Assembly (NCBI RefSeq): GCF_018613415.1
Contig: NZ_JAGGQG010000013.1
Coordinates: forward strand, 102,694-166,693
Source of the DNA: Bacillus sp. ISL-18
GTDB taxonomy: Bacteria; Bacillota; Bacilli; Bacillales; Cytobacillaceae
Direction of reading: 5' to 3'
DNA length: 64,000 bases
Shown piece after piece: positions 1-8,586 of this stretch (positions within the stretch are counted from its first letter, which is position 1; every line of letters begins with the position of its first letter). The notes under the pieces were generated by a model. The model was not told the DNA's origin. It was given only the letters and a program-made list of their open reading frames with translations, and ran no database searches. A program made the position numbers and the translations under genes.

Positions 1-1
1 T

Positions 2-817
2 TACTATAATAAAGACCTAATTTCAGAAAAAGATCTGCCAAAAACACTTAATGAATGGTACGAGTATGATAAGAAAGTAACGAAAGGCGGCAATTATGGA
101 TTCTTAGCCCTATTTGACCAAATTTATTATGCTCAAAGTGTGATGAGTGGTTATGGCGGCTATATTTTTAATAAAGATGATAAAGGAAATTATGACCCGG
201 CTAACATTGGCATTAATAACGCAGGTGCTGTACAGGGTGCAGAAATTATTCAAAAGTTCTATAAGGAAAAACTATTCCCTGCCGGTATTATCGGAGCGCA
301 AGGTATTAATGTATTAGAATCATTATTTACATCTGGAAAAGCCGCGGCAATCATTTCTGGTCCTTGGAATATCGAACCATTCACTAAAGCGGGCGTGAAT
401 TATGGTGTAGCGAAACTTCCTGAGCTAGATAATGGTAAAAATATGAGCGCATTTGTTGGTGTGAAAAGCTATAACGTTAGTGCTTATTCGAAAAATGCTG
501 ACCTGGCCCAACAGCTGGTTGAATTCTTAGCTAACAAGGATAATTCGAAGAAACGTTTCGAAATTACAAAAGAAGTTCCTGCTGTTAAAGATTTAGCTAA
601 TGACCCAGTAGTAACGGGGAGTGATGCAGCAAAAGCAGTAGCTGAGCAATCTCAATTCTCAGAATTAACACCAAATATTCCTGAGATGAACGAAGTTTGG
701 ACTCCTGCTGATGCAGCATTACAAACCATTGCAACTGGAAAGGCACAGCCGAAGGCAGCTTTAAATCAAGCAGCTGAAACGATTAAAGGACAAATTAAAG
801 CAAAACACAGCAAATAA
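2..817 (+). CDS. ganS: Galactooligosaccharide ABC transporter, solute-binding protein GanS (5' end outside window)
   Basis: This is the C-terminal part of an extracellular sugar-binding protein of the MalE/CycB family. The frame is open from the first bases of the window, so the signal peptide and N-terminal lobe lie upstream. Recognisable family features are the GPWNIEPF segment, the alternation of lobes, and the final NEVWTPADAAL region typical of maltodextrin and galactan binders. It stops at 817 and is followed by a 12-bp hairpin and then two MalF/MalG-type permeases and a GH42 beta-galactosidase. That order equals the B. subtilis gan operon, so the ligand is inferred to be galactan-derived beta-1,4-galactooligosaccharides. 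An internal ATG at 140 is not the start. The family is certain; the ligand rests on synteny. Confidence 0.88.
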   Translation, partial: YYNKDLISEKDLPKTLNEWYEYDKKVTKGGNYGFLALFDQIYYAQSVMSGYGGYIFNKDDKGNYDPANIGINNAGAVQGAEIIQKFYKEKLFPAGIIGAQGINVLESLFTSGKAAAIISGPWNIEPFTKAGVNYGVAKLPELDNGKNMSAFVGVKSYNVSAYSKNADLAQQLVEFLANKDNSKKRFEITKEVPAVKDLANDPVVTGSDAAKAVAEQSQFSELTPNIPEMNEVWTPADAALQTIATGKAQPKAALNQAAETIKGQIKAKHSK

Positions 818-829
818 TTAGGTATAAGG

Positions 830-863
830 ATGGTGTCAAACGCCTAATGATGTTTGACACCAT
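830..863 (+). promoter_or_regulatory. Intercistronic hairpin between ganS and ganP
   Basis: A perfect 12-bp inverted repeat (ATGGTGTCAAAC / GTTTGACACCAT) with a 10-base loop lies just after ganS. The T-tract after it is short and broken, so it is a weak terminator at most. Such hairpins commonly stabilise the upstream binding-protein mRNA and lower permease expression; that role is inferred. Confidence 0.6.
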
Positions 864-902
864 TTGTTTTCTAAATACCGCATCAATAAGAGGTGAAAAA
901 CT

Positions 903-2159
903 ATGCAGCATCGTAAAACAGCCTTAGTGCTTTCTGTCATTCCCGGCCTTGGCCAACTGTACAATAAGCAATGGGTTAAAGGGTTATTGTTCCTGATCTT
1001 AGGGGTATCGTTCATTGCGGTGTTTAAAGACCTATTAAATATGGGTTTTTGGGGTTTATTGACACTGGGGACGGAAGTGCCGCGTGATAACTCCATTTTC
1101 CTGTTAGCTGAAGGGATTATTGCCCTTATTGTGACAGCATTCGGACTTGCCGTTTATTACGCAAATTTCCGAGATGCCTATAAAAATGGCAAAATGCGTG
1201 ACGAAAATATGGAACCAACTTCTCTTAGAGAAGATTACCATAATTTAATTTCACAGGGTTATCCATATGTCATTAGTGGACCATCACTGTTTATTTTAAT
1301 CTTCGCAGTTGTCTTTCCGATTTTATTCAGTTTTGCTCTAGCTTTTACGAATTATGATTTATATCATTCACCGCCTGCGCACTTAGCGGATTGGGTTGGT
1401 TTAAACACGTTTAAGCAAATATTTACCGTAGATATTTGGCGTTCCACATTTTTTGATGTTTTAAGCTGGACCGTCATCTGGACACTCGTTGCTTCAACTG
1501 TTCAAGTAGCTCTTGGTATTTTCTTGGCAGTCCTAGTGAATCAAAAGGACCTTAAATTTAAAAGATTTTATCGTACGATCTTAGTTTTACCATGGGCAGT
1601 ACCAGGGTTTGTTACAATTTTGATTTTTGCTGGTCTGTTTAACGACAGCTTCGGGGCAATCAATAACACGATTTTAGCAGCGTTTGGAATCGATCCTATT
1701 CCTTGGATGACTAATGCGGCCTGGTCTAAATTAGCGCTTATTCTGATGCAGGGCTGGCTTGGATTCCCGTATATTTTTATCGTGACGACAGGCGTTCTTC
1801 AGTCGATTCCTGATGATCTTTATGAAGCAGCCACAATTGATGGAGCTTCCATCTTTGCGAAATTTAGACATATCACTATGCCAATGATTCTCCTTGCAAT
1901 GGCACCAATTATTATTACTCAATATACGTTTAACTTTAATAACTTCAACATTATTTATCTGTTTAATGGCGGCGGACCAGCTGTTCCGGGTTCAAATGCC
2001 GGCGGAACCGATATATTAGTATCTTGGATTTACAAATTGACCATGCAATCAAGTCAATACTCACTTGCAGCAGCCTTAACCATTTTATTATCTGTATTTG
2101 TCATTGCGATTGCTTTATGGCAGTTCAGAAGAACAAATTCATTTAAGGAGGGGGCTTAA
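903..2159 (+). CDS. ganP: Galactooligosaccharide ABC transporter permease GanP (MalF type)
   Basis: Inner-membrane permease of 418 residues, the length of B. subtilis GanP. The N-terminus (HRKTALVLSVIPGLGQLYNKQ) gives an extra amphipathic and hydrophobic region with two membrane segments before the transport core, as in MalF-like Bacillus permeases. The binding-protein-dependent permease loop (EAATIDGAS, residues about 305-313) matches the EAA motif that contacts the ATPase. A GAGG-type site precedes the ATG at 903. It is followed after two bases by ganQ. No ATPase gene is in the window; in B. subtilis the shared MsmX ATPase serves this system, and the same is inferred here. Confidence 0.9.
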   Translation: MQHRKTALVLSVIPGLGQLYNKQWVKGLLFLILGVSFIAVFKDLLNMGFWGLLTLGTEVPRDNSIFLLAEGIIALIVTAFGLAVYYANFRDAYKNGKMRDENMEPTSLREDYHNLISQGYPYVISGPSLFILIFAVVFPILFSFALAFTNYDLYHSPPAHLADWVGLNTFKQIFTVDIWRSTFFDVLSWTVIWTLVASTVQVALGIFLAVLVNQKDLKFKRFYRTILVLPWAVPGFVTILIFAGLFNDSFGAINNTILAAFGIDPIPWMTNAAWSKLALILMQGWLGFPYIFIVTTGVLQSIPDDLYEAATIDGASIFAKFRHITMPMILLAMAPIIITQYTFNFNNFNIIYLFNGGGPAVPGSNAGGTDILVSWIYKLTMQSSQYSLAAALTILLSVFVIAIALWQFRRTNSFKEGA

Positions 2160-2161
2160 TA

Positions 2162-3013
2162 ATGCTGACAGGAATGAAGAGCAATCGATTCTTTCGTCTC
2201 CTTAGTTCACATGTCATCTTAATTCTAATGGCGGTAATTATTATTTACCCCTTACTTTGGACAGTGGGAGCAAGTTTTAATCCCGGTAACAGTTTAGTTA
2301 GTAATTCAATTATCCCTAAAAATCCAACCTTGGATCATTACAAAGAGTTGTTCGCTGGAAAAGAAAGTCTGCAATATGGACGCTGGTATTTGAACTCTCT
2401 TAAAATTAGTATTTTTACAATGATTGGGTCGGTTATAAGTGTTTCTTTTACGGCTTATGCCTTTTCGCGTTTTCGCTTTAAAGGAAGAAAGAATGCTCTA
2501 ACCTTGTTTTTACTGCTACAGATGATTCCGCAATTTTCGGCGTTAATTGCTCTGTTCGTGTTAGCACAGCTTCTTGGTATGATGAACAGCCACTGGCTGC
2601 TAATCCTCCTGTATATTGGCGGTACGATTCCAATGAATACCTATTTGATGAAAGGGTATATGGATTCCATTCCGATGGATCTAGATGAAAGTGCCAAAAT
2701 CGATGGTGCAAGCAATACAAGAATCTTCTTGCAAATTATCATGCCACTATCAAGACCAATGCTAGCGGTCGTTGCGATGAATGGATTTACGGGACCACTT
2801 GGGGATTTCGTTATGTCATCAACCATCTTGAGAACACCTGAATCCTACACATTGCCAATTGGACTATACAATTTAGTCAATGAAGTAATGGGGGCAAGTT
2901 ACACAACCTTTGCTGCAGGGGCTATTCTCATCAGTATACCAATTGCTGTCGCCTTCCTGTTATTGCAAAAGCACTTTGTTTCAGGCCTAACGGCTGGTGG
3001 AACAAAAGGTTAA
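2162..3013 (+). CDS. ganQ: Galactooligosaccharide ABC transporter permease GanQ (MalG type)
   Basis: Second membrane subunit, 283 residues, exactly the family length. About six transmembrane segments are visible, with the EAA loop as DESAKIDGASNTRIF at about residues 173-187. A strong AGGAGGGGG site ends the ganP frame just upstream, so the two genes are translationally coupled. It forms a heterodimeric channel with GanP for uptake of galactooligosaccharides delivered by GanS. Confidence 0.9.
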   Translation: MLTGMKSNRFFRLLSSHVILILMAVIIIYPLLWTVGASFNPGNSLVSNSIIPKNPTLDHYKELFAGKESLQYGRWYLNSLKISIFTMIGSVISVSFTAYAFSRFRFKGRKNALTLFLLLQMIPQFSALIALFVLAQLLGMMNSHWLLILLYIGGTIPMNTYLMKGYMDSIPMDLDESAKIDGASNTRIFLQIIMPLSRPMLAVVAMNGFTGPLGDFVMSSTILRTPESYTLPIGLYNLVNEVMGASYTTFAAGAILISIPIAVAFLLLQKHFVSGLTAGGTKG

Positions 3014-3053
3014 TGGAACAACATGAATTGATAAATGGTAGAGGGAGATTATT

Positions 3054-5126
3054 ATGACAAAACATGAAAAGACCTATACAACGAAAGCGAACTTCATGCT
3101 TCATGGGGGAGACTATAACCCGGATCAATGGTTAGATCGGCCTGATATTTTAGCAGACGATATCAAATTAATGCAGCTTGCACATACAAATACGTTCTCT
3201 GTTGGCATCTTTGCTTGGGCAGCGCTGGAGCCGGAAGAGGGAGTTTTCAACTTTGAATGGTTAGATGAGATTTTCAACAATATTCATGGTATTGGAGGAA
3301 GGGTTATTTTAGCTACTCCAAGCGGGGCACGACCTGCATGGATGTCGCAAAAATATCCAGAAGTTCTGCGTGTAAATGGTGCGCGGGTAAAGCAATTGCA
3401 TGGCGGAAGACATAATCATTGCTTTACTTCAGAAGTTTATCGTGAAAAAACTCAGAAGATCAATCGATTGCTTGCAGAACGATACGGAAAACACCCTGCT
3501 TTATTAATGTGGCATATTTCCAACGAGTACGGCGGTGAATGCCATTGTGAAAAATGCCAGCATGCTTTTAGAAACTGGCTTAAAGAACAATACAATAACG
3601 ATCTTAAAGCACTGAATGATGCTTGGTGGGGTCCGTTTTGGAGTCATACCTTTACAGCTTGGTCACAAATTGAATCGCCATCACCAATCGGAGAAAATAT
3701 GGTTCATGGCCTAAACCTTGATTGGCGCAGGTTCGTTACTGATCAAACAATTTTATTCTTTGAAAATGAGATTGTTCCAATAAAAGAATTGACACCAGAT
3801 ATTCCGATTACCACAAACTTTATGGCAGATACGCATGAACTTATTCCATTCCAGGCTTTGGACTATAGCAAGTTTGCGAAACATCTCGATGTAATTAGCT
3901 GGGATGCCTACCCTGCATGGCACAATGACTGGGAGAGCACCGCTGATTTAGCGATGAAGGTTGGCTTTATCGATGACCTATACCGCAGTTTAAAACAACA
4001 GCCATTTTTATTAATGGAATCTACCCCAAGCGCTGTCAATTGGCATAATGTCAATAAAGCAAAACGCCCAGGTATGCACCTGCTTGCGTCAATGCAAATG
4101 GTGGCTCATGGATCTGATAGCGTGATGTATTTCCAATGGCGGAAATCGCGTGGATCGTCGGAAAAGTTCCATGGTGCGGTTGTCGACCATGACAATAGTT
4201 CGGAAAACCGTGTGTTTAAAGAAGTAGCGCGGGTTGGTCAAACGTTAGAAAAGCTGTCTGATGTAGTTGGAACCAATCGCCCGGCAGATGTAGCGATTTT
4301 GTATGATTGGGAAAGCAACTGGGCTTTAAATGATGCCCAAGGGTTTGGATTGGAGACCAAGCGTTATCCACAAACATTACAGCAACATTACAAGACCTTC
4401 TGGGAAACGGATATCCCTGTTGATGTGATTACGAAAGAACAAGATTTTTCTTCCTATAAACTATTGATTGTTCCGATGCTTTATTTAGTAAGTGAAGAAA
4501 CCATTGCCCGATTAAAGACATTTGTTGCAAATGGCGGCAGATTAGTCATGACCTATATCAGCGGACTTGTTAATGAACATGATCTAACGTATTTGGGCGG
4601 CTGGCACAAAGACTTGCAAGAGATGTTTGGGATGAAGCCGGTTGAAACCGATACATTATATACAAATGATAAAAACTATGTAAGCTATCACAATCAATCC
4701 TTTGAACTGAAGGACTATGCTACTGTTATTGAGCTAGCTGCTGCAAAGACAGAGGGTCAATACGAACAAGACTTTTATGCCAATACTCCAGCGGTAACGA
4801 GCCATGAATATGAAAAAGGAAAAACCTACTATATTGGCGGACGGTTAGAAGATGCCTTCCATCGTGAATTTTACCAGGAAGTAATCAATGAATTAGCACT
4901 TCAGCCAGTTGTTTCTGTAAAACATGAAAATGGTGTTTCGGTACAAGTTAGACAAGCGCCTGAACAGGATTATATCTTTATCATGAACTTTACCGAAGAA
5001 AAGCAGCCGATCGTCATTAAGGATCATCTAAAAGATTTAGTTACCGGTGCTGAGCTGACAGGTGAGTTTACATTGGAAAAATATGAGGTTCGTATTTTAG
5101 AAAAAGCTAGAAATCATAATAGATGA
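3054..5126 (+). CDS. ganA: Beta-galactosidase GanA, GH42
   Basis: Intracellular family 42 glycoside hydrolase of 690 residues (B. subtilis GanA is about the same size) that removes galactose from imported galactan oligosaccharides. The TIM barrel starts at about residue 15 (GGDYNPDQW). The acid/base glutamate lies in WHISNEYGG (about residue 157) and the nucleophile glutamate in FLLMESTPS (about residue 323). Zinc-site cysteines are visible in HNHCF and ECHCEKC. A trimerisation domain (about 400-600) and a small beta domain follow. It has no signal peptide. The ATG at 3054 is preceded by AGAGGGAG. It is the last gene of the ganSPQA run, since a hairpin terminator follows. Confidence 0.95.
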   Translation: MTKHEKTYTTKANFMLHGGDYNPDQWLDRPDILADDIKLMQLAHTNTFSVGIFAWAALEPEEGVFNFEWLDEIFNNIHGIGGRVILATPSGARPAWMSQKYPEVLRVNGARVKQLHGGRHNHCFTSEVYREKTQKINRLLAERYGKHPALLMWHISNEYGGECHCEKCQHAFRNWLKEQYNNDLKALNDAWWGPFWSHTFTAWSQIESPSPIGENMVHGLNLDWRRFVTDQTILFFENEIVPIKELTPDIPITTNFMADTHELIPFQALDYSKFAKHLDVISWDAYPAWHNDWESTADLAMKVGFIDDLYRSLKQQPFLLMESTPSAVNWHNVNKAKRPGMHLLASMQMVAHGSDSVMYFQWRKSRGSSEKFHGAVVDHDNSSENRVFKEVARVGQTLEKLSDVVGTNRPADVAILYDWESNWALNDAQGFGLETKRYPQTLQQHYKTFWETDIPVDVITKEQDFSSYKLLIVPMLYLVSEETIARLKTFVANGGRLVMTYISGLVNEHDLTYLGGWHKDLQEMFGMKPVETDTLYTNDKNYVSYHNQSFELKDYATVIELAAAKTEGQYEQDFYANTPAVTSHEYEKGKTYYIGGRLEDAFHREFYQEVINELALQPVVSVKHENGVSVQVRQAPEQDYIFIMNFTEEKQPIVIKDHLKDLVTGAELTGEFTLEKYEVRILEKARNHNR

Positions 5127-5164
5127 TGAGCCGGGTTCTTCCCGCTCAGATTTATCCTAACTGT

Positions 5165-5205
5165 AGAAAACATCCATTCTAATCGTGTGAGTGGATGTCT
5201 TTTCT
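5165..5205 (+). terminator. Rho-independent terminator after ganA
   Basis: AGAAAACATCCA pairs with TGGATGTCTTTTCT around a 15-base loop. It separates the ganSPQA transcript from the galactanase gene. Confidence 0.7.
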
Positions 5206-5229
5206 ATAGTTTGATAGTTTTATAATTTA

Positions 5230-5245
5230 TTGGAACCGCTTCCTT
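5230..5245 (+). promoter_or_regulatory. cre site (CcpA operator) upstream of the galactanase gene
   Basis: TTGGAACCGCTTCCTT fits the 16-base cre consensus WTGNAANCGNWNNCWW at every fixed position. It lies 58 bases before the proposed TTG start of the galactanase, so carbon catabolite repression of this secreted enzyme is expected. Confidence 0.75.
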
Positions 5246-5302
5246 GGTGGTTTAGCGATAATGCTGCTATTTTCATAAAAACAAATGAGAGGGTGGAAGA
5301 AT

Positions 5303-8300
5303 TTGAGAAGAACAGTCAAACCGCTTGCGATTCTATTAACTGTTGTGATGGTGTTTAGTACACTTCTGTTCAATAGTCACATTAGTTTTGCGGCAGATTC
5401 ACAGACTCCAAACGTAAAGAATGGAGGATTTGAAAGCGATTTTTGGAGTGATGGTTCATGGAATATTGACACAACCAATTGGGAGAATTTCGATATTAGC
5501 CAATTTGCTTATTCGAATGACGCTTGGATGACGAAAGATGAAGGGGATCATGCATTTAAATATTGGATCAAAGATACTGCAACGGGGAATCCATCCTTTA
5601 CTGTACAACAAACGATTCCAAATCTTCCAGCCGGAAGCTATGAGTTATCGGTAAAATCGATGGGTGGAGCAGCTTCTGAAGCAGGGAGTATTAAACTTTT
5701 TGCTGGCACAAATACGATCAATTCTGTTGCGACAACAGGTTACAATAATTGGGGAAAAATTACCTTGAGATTCAATTTAAACGAAGACACGTCTAATTTA
5801 AAAATTGGCGCAGTGGTCTCCGGAGCACCAAAGGCATGGGGATATTTAGATAGCTTTAATTTAACCTCTCTCAATAGTGGGAATGTTCCCCAACCTGTTA
5901 ATGCTGATATTTTTGTAAAAAAAGTAGATGGAATGAATAAGGATTTTATTAAAGGCGTGGACGTCTCTAGTGTTATTTCCTTAGAAGACAGCGGAGTTAA
6001 ATTTTATAATACGGACGGAGAAGTGCAGGATATTTTTAAAACTTTGCACGATGCTGGAGTCAATTACATTCGGGTCCGTGTCTGGAATAATCCTTACGAT
6101 TCACAAGGAAATGGCTATGGCGGCGGAAATAACGATTTAGCTAAGGCGGTTGAAATTGGAAAGCGAGCAACTGCTAACGGAATGAAACTGTTAGTAGACT
6201 TCCATTATTCCGATTTCTGGGCAGACCCAGCTAAACAGCAGGTACCAAAAGAATGGGCTAACTTAAATTTTGACGATAAGAAGACAGCTTTATATAACTA
6301 TACTAAAAAAAGCCTGGAGACCATGAAGGCTGCGGGAATAAATATTGGTATGGTTCAAGTTGGCAATGAAACAAATGGAGGAGTTGCTGGTGAAAAGGAT
6401 TGGACGAAAATTAGTGCTTTATTTAACGAAGGAAGTAAAGCGGTAAGAGCAGTTGATCCGAAAATCTTAGTGGCTGTTCATTTTACGAACCCTGAAACAG
6501 CAGGAAGATATGCTTCCTATGCTCAAACTCTTGCTGATAATAACGTAGATTATGATGTGTTTGCCAGCTCATATTATCCATTTTGGCATGGTACATTAAG
6601 TAATTTGACATCAGTTCTAAAGAATGTTGCTGATACGTATGGAAAAAAGGTGATGGTCGCTGAAACATCTTATACCTATACCGCAGCAGATGGAGATGGA
6701 CATGGAAATACGGCACCAAAGGACGCTGGTCAAACGTTAAATTACCCAATTACTGTCCAAGGCCAAGCTGATTCTGTCAGGGATGTCATTCAAGCGGTTG
6801 CCAATATTGGTGAAGCTGGGATCGGTGTATTTTATTGGGAACCTGCGTGGATACCGGTCGGGACTCCACAGGAGTTAACACAAAATAAACAGCTTTGGGA
6901 ACAATATGGATCCGGTTGGGCGGCTAGTTATTCTAAGGAATACGATCCAGCCGATGCTGGTGTTTGGTACGGCGGCAGTGCTGTTGACAATCAGGCTATG
7001 TTTGATTTTACTGGACATCCGCTTGCTTCTTTAAATGTCTTTAAATATGTTGATACAGGTGCGGTTGCTCCGTTAACTATTGACGAAATTAAGGATATTT
7101 CCGTTCGTGCTGTACAAGGCGACACAATCACTTTACCAAAAACCGTTGTGGTTACTTATAATGATGGAAGCACTGGGACGGTTTCCGTTACATGGGATCA
7201 AGACGCACTTACCACCGCTATCAAAAGTGGAACGGGAAATTATCTAATTAATGGGATCGCCGAAGGTGGAGCGGCGGTTAAGGCGCATCTTCAAATCAAA
7301 GCAGAAAACTTTGTATTGAACCCAAGTTTTGAAAATAGTAATCGAACGATGTGGAAAATTATTTATCAAAATGGAACAGCGACACACACTGATTATCAGC
7401 AAAAGGCTTCAGATGCCAAAACAGGCGATTATTCGTTGCACTTTTACTCAGCTGCTGGAGTTGATTTTAAAGTAGAACAGACGATTTCCGGCTTAAAGCC
7501 AGGGTATTATAATCTTTCTATGTTTCTACAAGGCGGAGACGCAGTAAATCCAGTAATGAATCTCTATGCCAAAACGGGCGGTAAAGAAATAAAAGCCGCT
7601 ACAGGTGTAAACGGCTGGGTAAATTGGAGTAACCCTGAAATCCAAAATATACTTGTTACAGATGGAACCATAACAATTGGAGCAAGTATAAAAGCTAATG
7701 GCGGTGCATGGGGAAGTTTAGATGATTTCTATTTATATCGGTCAAATGATCAAGATACGCAGGCTCCTGTAACCAATGCGAATCTTTCAGGGCAAGCTGT
7801 TAATGGCTGGTATAATCAGAATGTGAATGTAAGTTTAACTGGTACTGATGATCAATCGGGACTGGCAGCAACAGAATATAAAGTTAATGATGGTAATTGG
7901 CAAACGTATAGCGGACCGTTTTATGTAACAACCGAAGGGGTAAATGTTATTCAATTCCGAAGTACAGACCAAGTGGGTAATGTCGAAAAGGCGCAATCTG
8001 TTACAGTGAAAATTGATAAAACCGCTCCGACATTGAATGTATCTTTTAACCCTAGTATTCTATTCGACCGAAACCATACGCTGATTCCCATTAAGGCATC
8101 GGTTGTTGGTGATGATGTTCAATCAGGGATTAACAGGATTGAATTAGTATCGATTAAAAGTAATCAATTAGATAATGGAATTGGCGATGGAAATACAGTC
8201 AATGATATTCAGGAGGCGGACTTTGGAACCTTTGATACTGATTTTCTGCTGAGAGCAGAGAGAAGTGGAAACGGTGACAGAGTTTATACGGTAACCTATA

Positions 8301-8377
8301 AGGTTTGGGATAATGCTGGAAATTCAGCCGCTCAATCCAATCTAATTATGGTAAAACATGATAATTCAAAAAAATAA
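5303..8377 (+). CDS. ganB: Secreted modular arabinogalactan endo-beta-1,4-galactanase, GH53
   Basis: Extracellular enzyme that cuts the beta-1,4-galactan backbone of type I arabinogalactan and pectin side chains. The start is read as TTG at 5303, because AGAGGGTGG lies just before it and the resulting N-terminus (MRRTVKPLAILLTVV, then ISFAA) is a good signal peptide. An ATG at 5285 overlaps the ribosome site. The order, in about 1024 residues, is: jelly-roll CBM-like domain (about 35-190); GH53 barrel (about 205-590) with acid/base Glu in QVGNETNGG and nucleophile Glu in VMVAETSY; a Big_4-type Ig domain (about 595-665, TYNDGSTGTVSVTWD); a second CBM-like domain resembling the first (about 670-820); and C-terminal Ig-like domains (about 820-1020). 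B. subtilis GanB is only about 430 residues, so this form is greatly extended. CBM61 identity is probable, not proven. Confidence 0.92.
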   Translation: MRRTVKPLAILLTVVMVFSTLLFNSHISFAADSQTPNVKNGGFESDFWSDGSWNIDTTNWENFDISQFAYSNDAWMTKDEGDHAFKYWIKDTATGNPSFTVQQTIPNLPAGSYELSVKSMGGAASEAGSIKLFAGTNTINSVATTGYNNWGKITLRFNLNEDTSNLKIGAVVSGAPKAWGYLDSFNLTSLNSGNVPQPVNADIFVKKVDGMNKDFIKGVDVSSVISLEDSGVKFYNTDGEVQDIFKTLHDAGVNYIRVRVWNNPYDSQGNGYGGGNNDLAKAVEIGKRATANGMKLLVDFHYSDFWADPAKQQVPKEWANLNFDDKKTALYNYTKKSLETMKAAGINIGMVQVGNETNGGVAGEKDWTKISALFNEGSKAVRAVDPKILVAVHFTNPETAGRYASYAQTLADNNVDYDVFASSYYPFWHGTLSNLTSVLKNVADTYGKKVMVAETSYTYTAADGDGHGNTAPKDAGQTLNYPITVQGQADSVRDVIQAVANIGEAGIGVFYWEPAWIPVGTPQELTQNKQLWEQYGSGWAASYSKEYDPADAGVWYGGSAVDNQAMFDFTGHPLASLNVFKYVDTGAVAPLTIDEIKDISVRAVQGDTITLPKTVVVTYNDGSTGTVSVTWDQDALTTAIKSGTGNYLINGIAEGGAAVKAHLQIKAENFVLNPSFENSNRTMWKIIYQNGTATHTDYQQKASDAKTGDYSLHFYSAAGVDFKVEQTISGLKPGYYNLSMFLQGGDAVNPVMNLYAKTGGKEIKAATGVNGWVNWSNPEIQNILVTDGTITIGASIKANGGAWGSLDDFYLYRSNDQDTQAPVTNANLSGQAVNGWYNQNVNVSLTGTDDQSGLAATEYKVNDGNWQTYSGPFYVTTEGVNVIQFRSTDQVGNVEKAQSVTVKIDKTAPTLNVSFNPSILFDRNHTLIPIKASVVGDDVQSGINRIELVSIKSNQLDNGIGDGNTVNDIQEADFGTFDTDFLLRAERSGNGDRVYTVTYKVWDNAGNSAAQSNLIMVKHDNSKK

Positions 8378-8420
8378 GGTATTCTTCCGGTGAAAGACAC
8401 CTTGTTTAAATAAATAAATA

Positions 8421-8463
8421 AAAAACGGCGCATGAAGGTGAATGGTTCATGCGCCGTTTTTTT
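8421..8463 (+). terminator. Strong terminator after the galactanase gene
   Basis: A perfect 16-bp stem (AAAAACGGCGCATGAA with its complement), a 9-base loop and a run of Ts. Confidence 0.9.
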
Positions 8464-8491
8464 AATTTTTAGTAATTTTTTAGTAAAAATA

Positions 8492-8520
8492 TTGATTTAT
8501 TTTACTTTGGTAAGTAAAAT
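8492..8520 (+). promoter_or_regulatory. galK promoter with a palindrome in the spacer
   Basis: TTGATT (8492-8497), a 17-base spacer and TAAAAT (8515-8520) form a sigma-A promoter. A perfect palindrome, ATTTTACTT-TGGT-AAGTAAAAT (8499-8520), covers the spacer and the -10 box. A repressor bound there would block polymerase. The LacI-type regulator at the end of this operon is the obvious candidate, but the site lacks the central CG usual for that family. Confidence 0.6.
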
Positions 8521-8586
8521 ATAAGGTAAGACTCATAGTTAGTTTTAAAAAAATGAAAAGGATTACATGGATGGAGGAACGATAAA

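Noticed and set aside
5285..5302. ATG at 5285 as the galactanase start
   Set aside because: It overlaps the only ribosome binding site; TTG at 5303 gives correct spacing and a better signal peptide.
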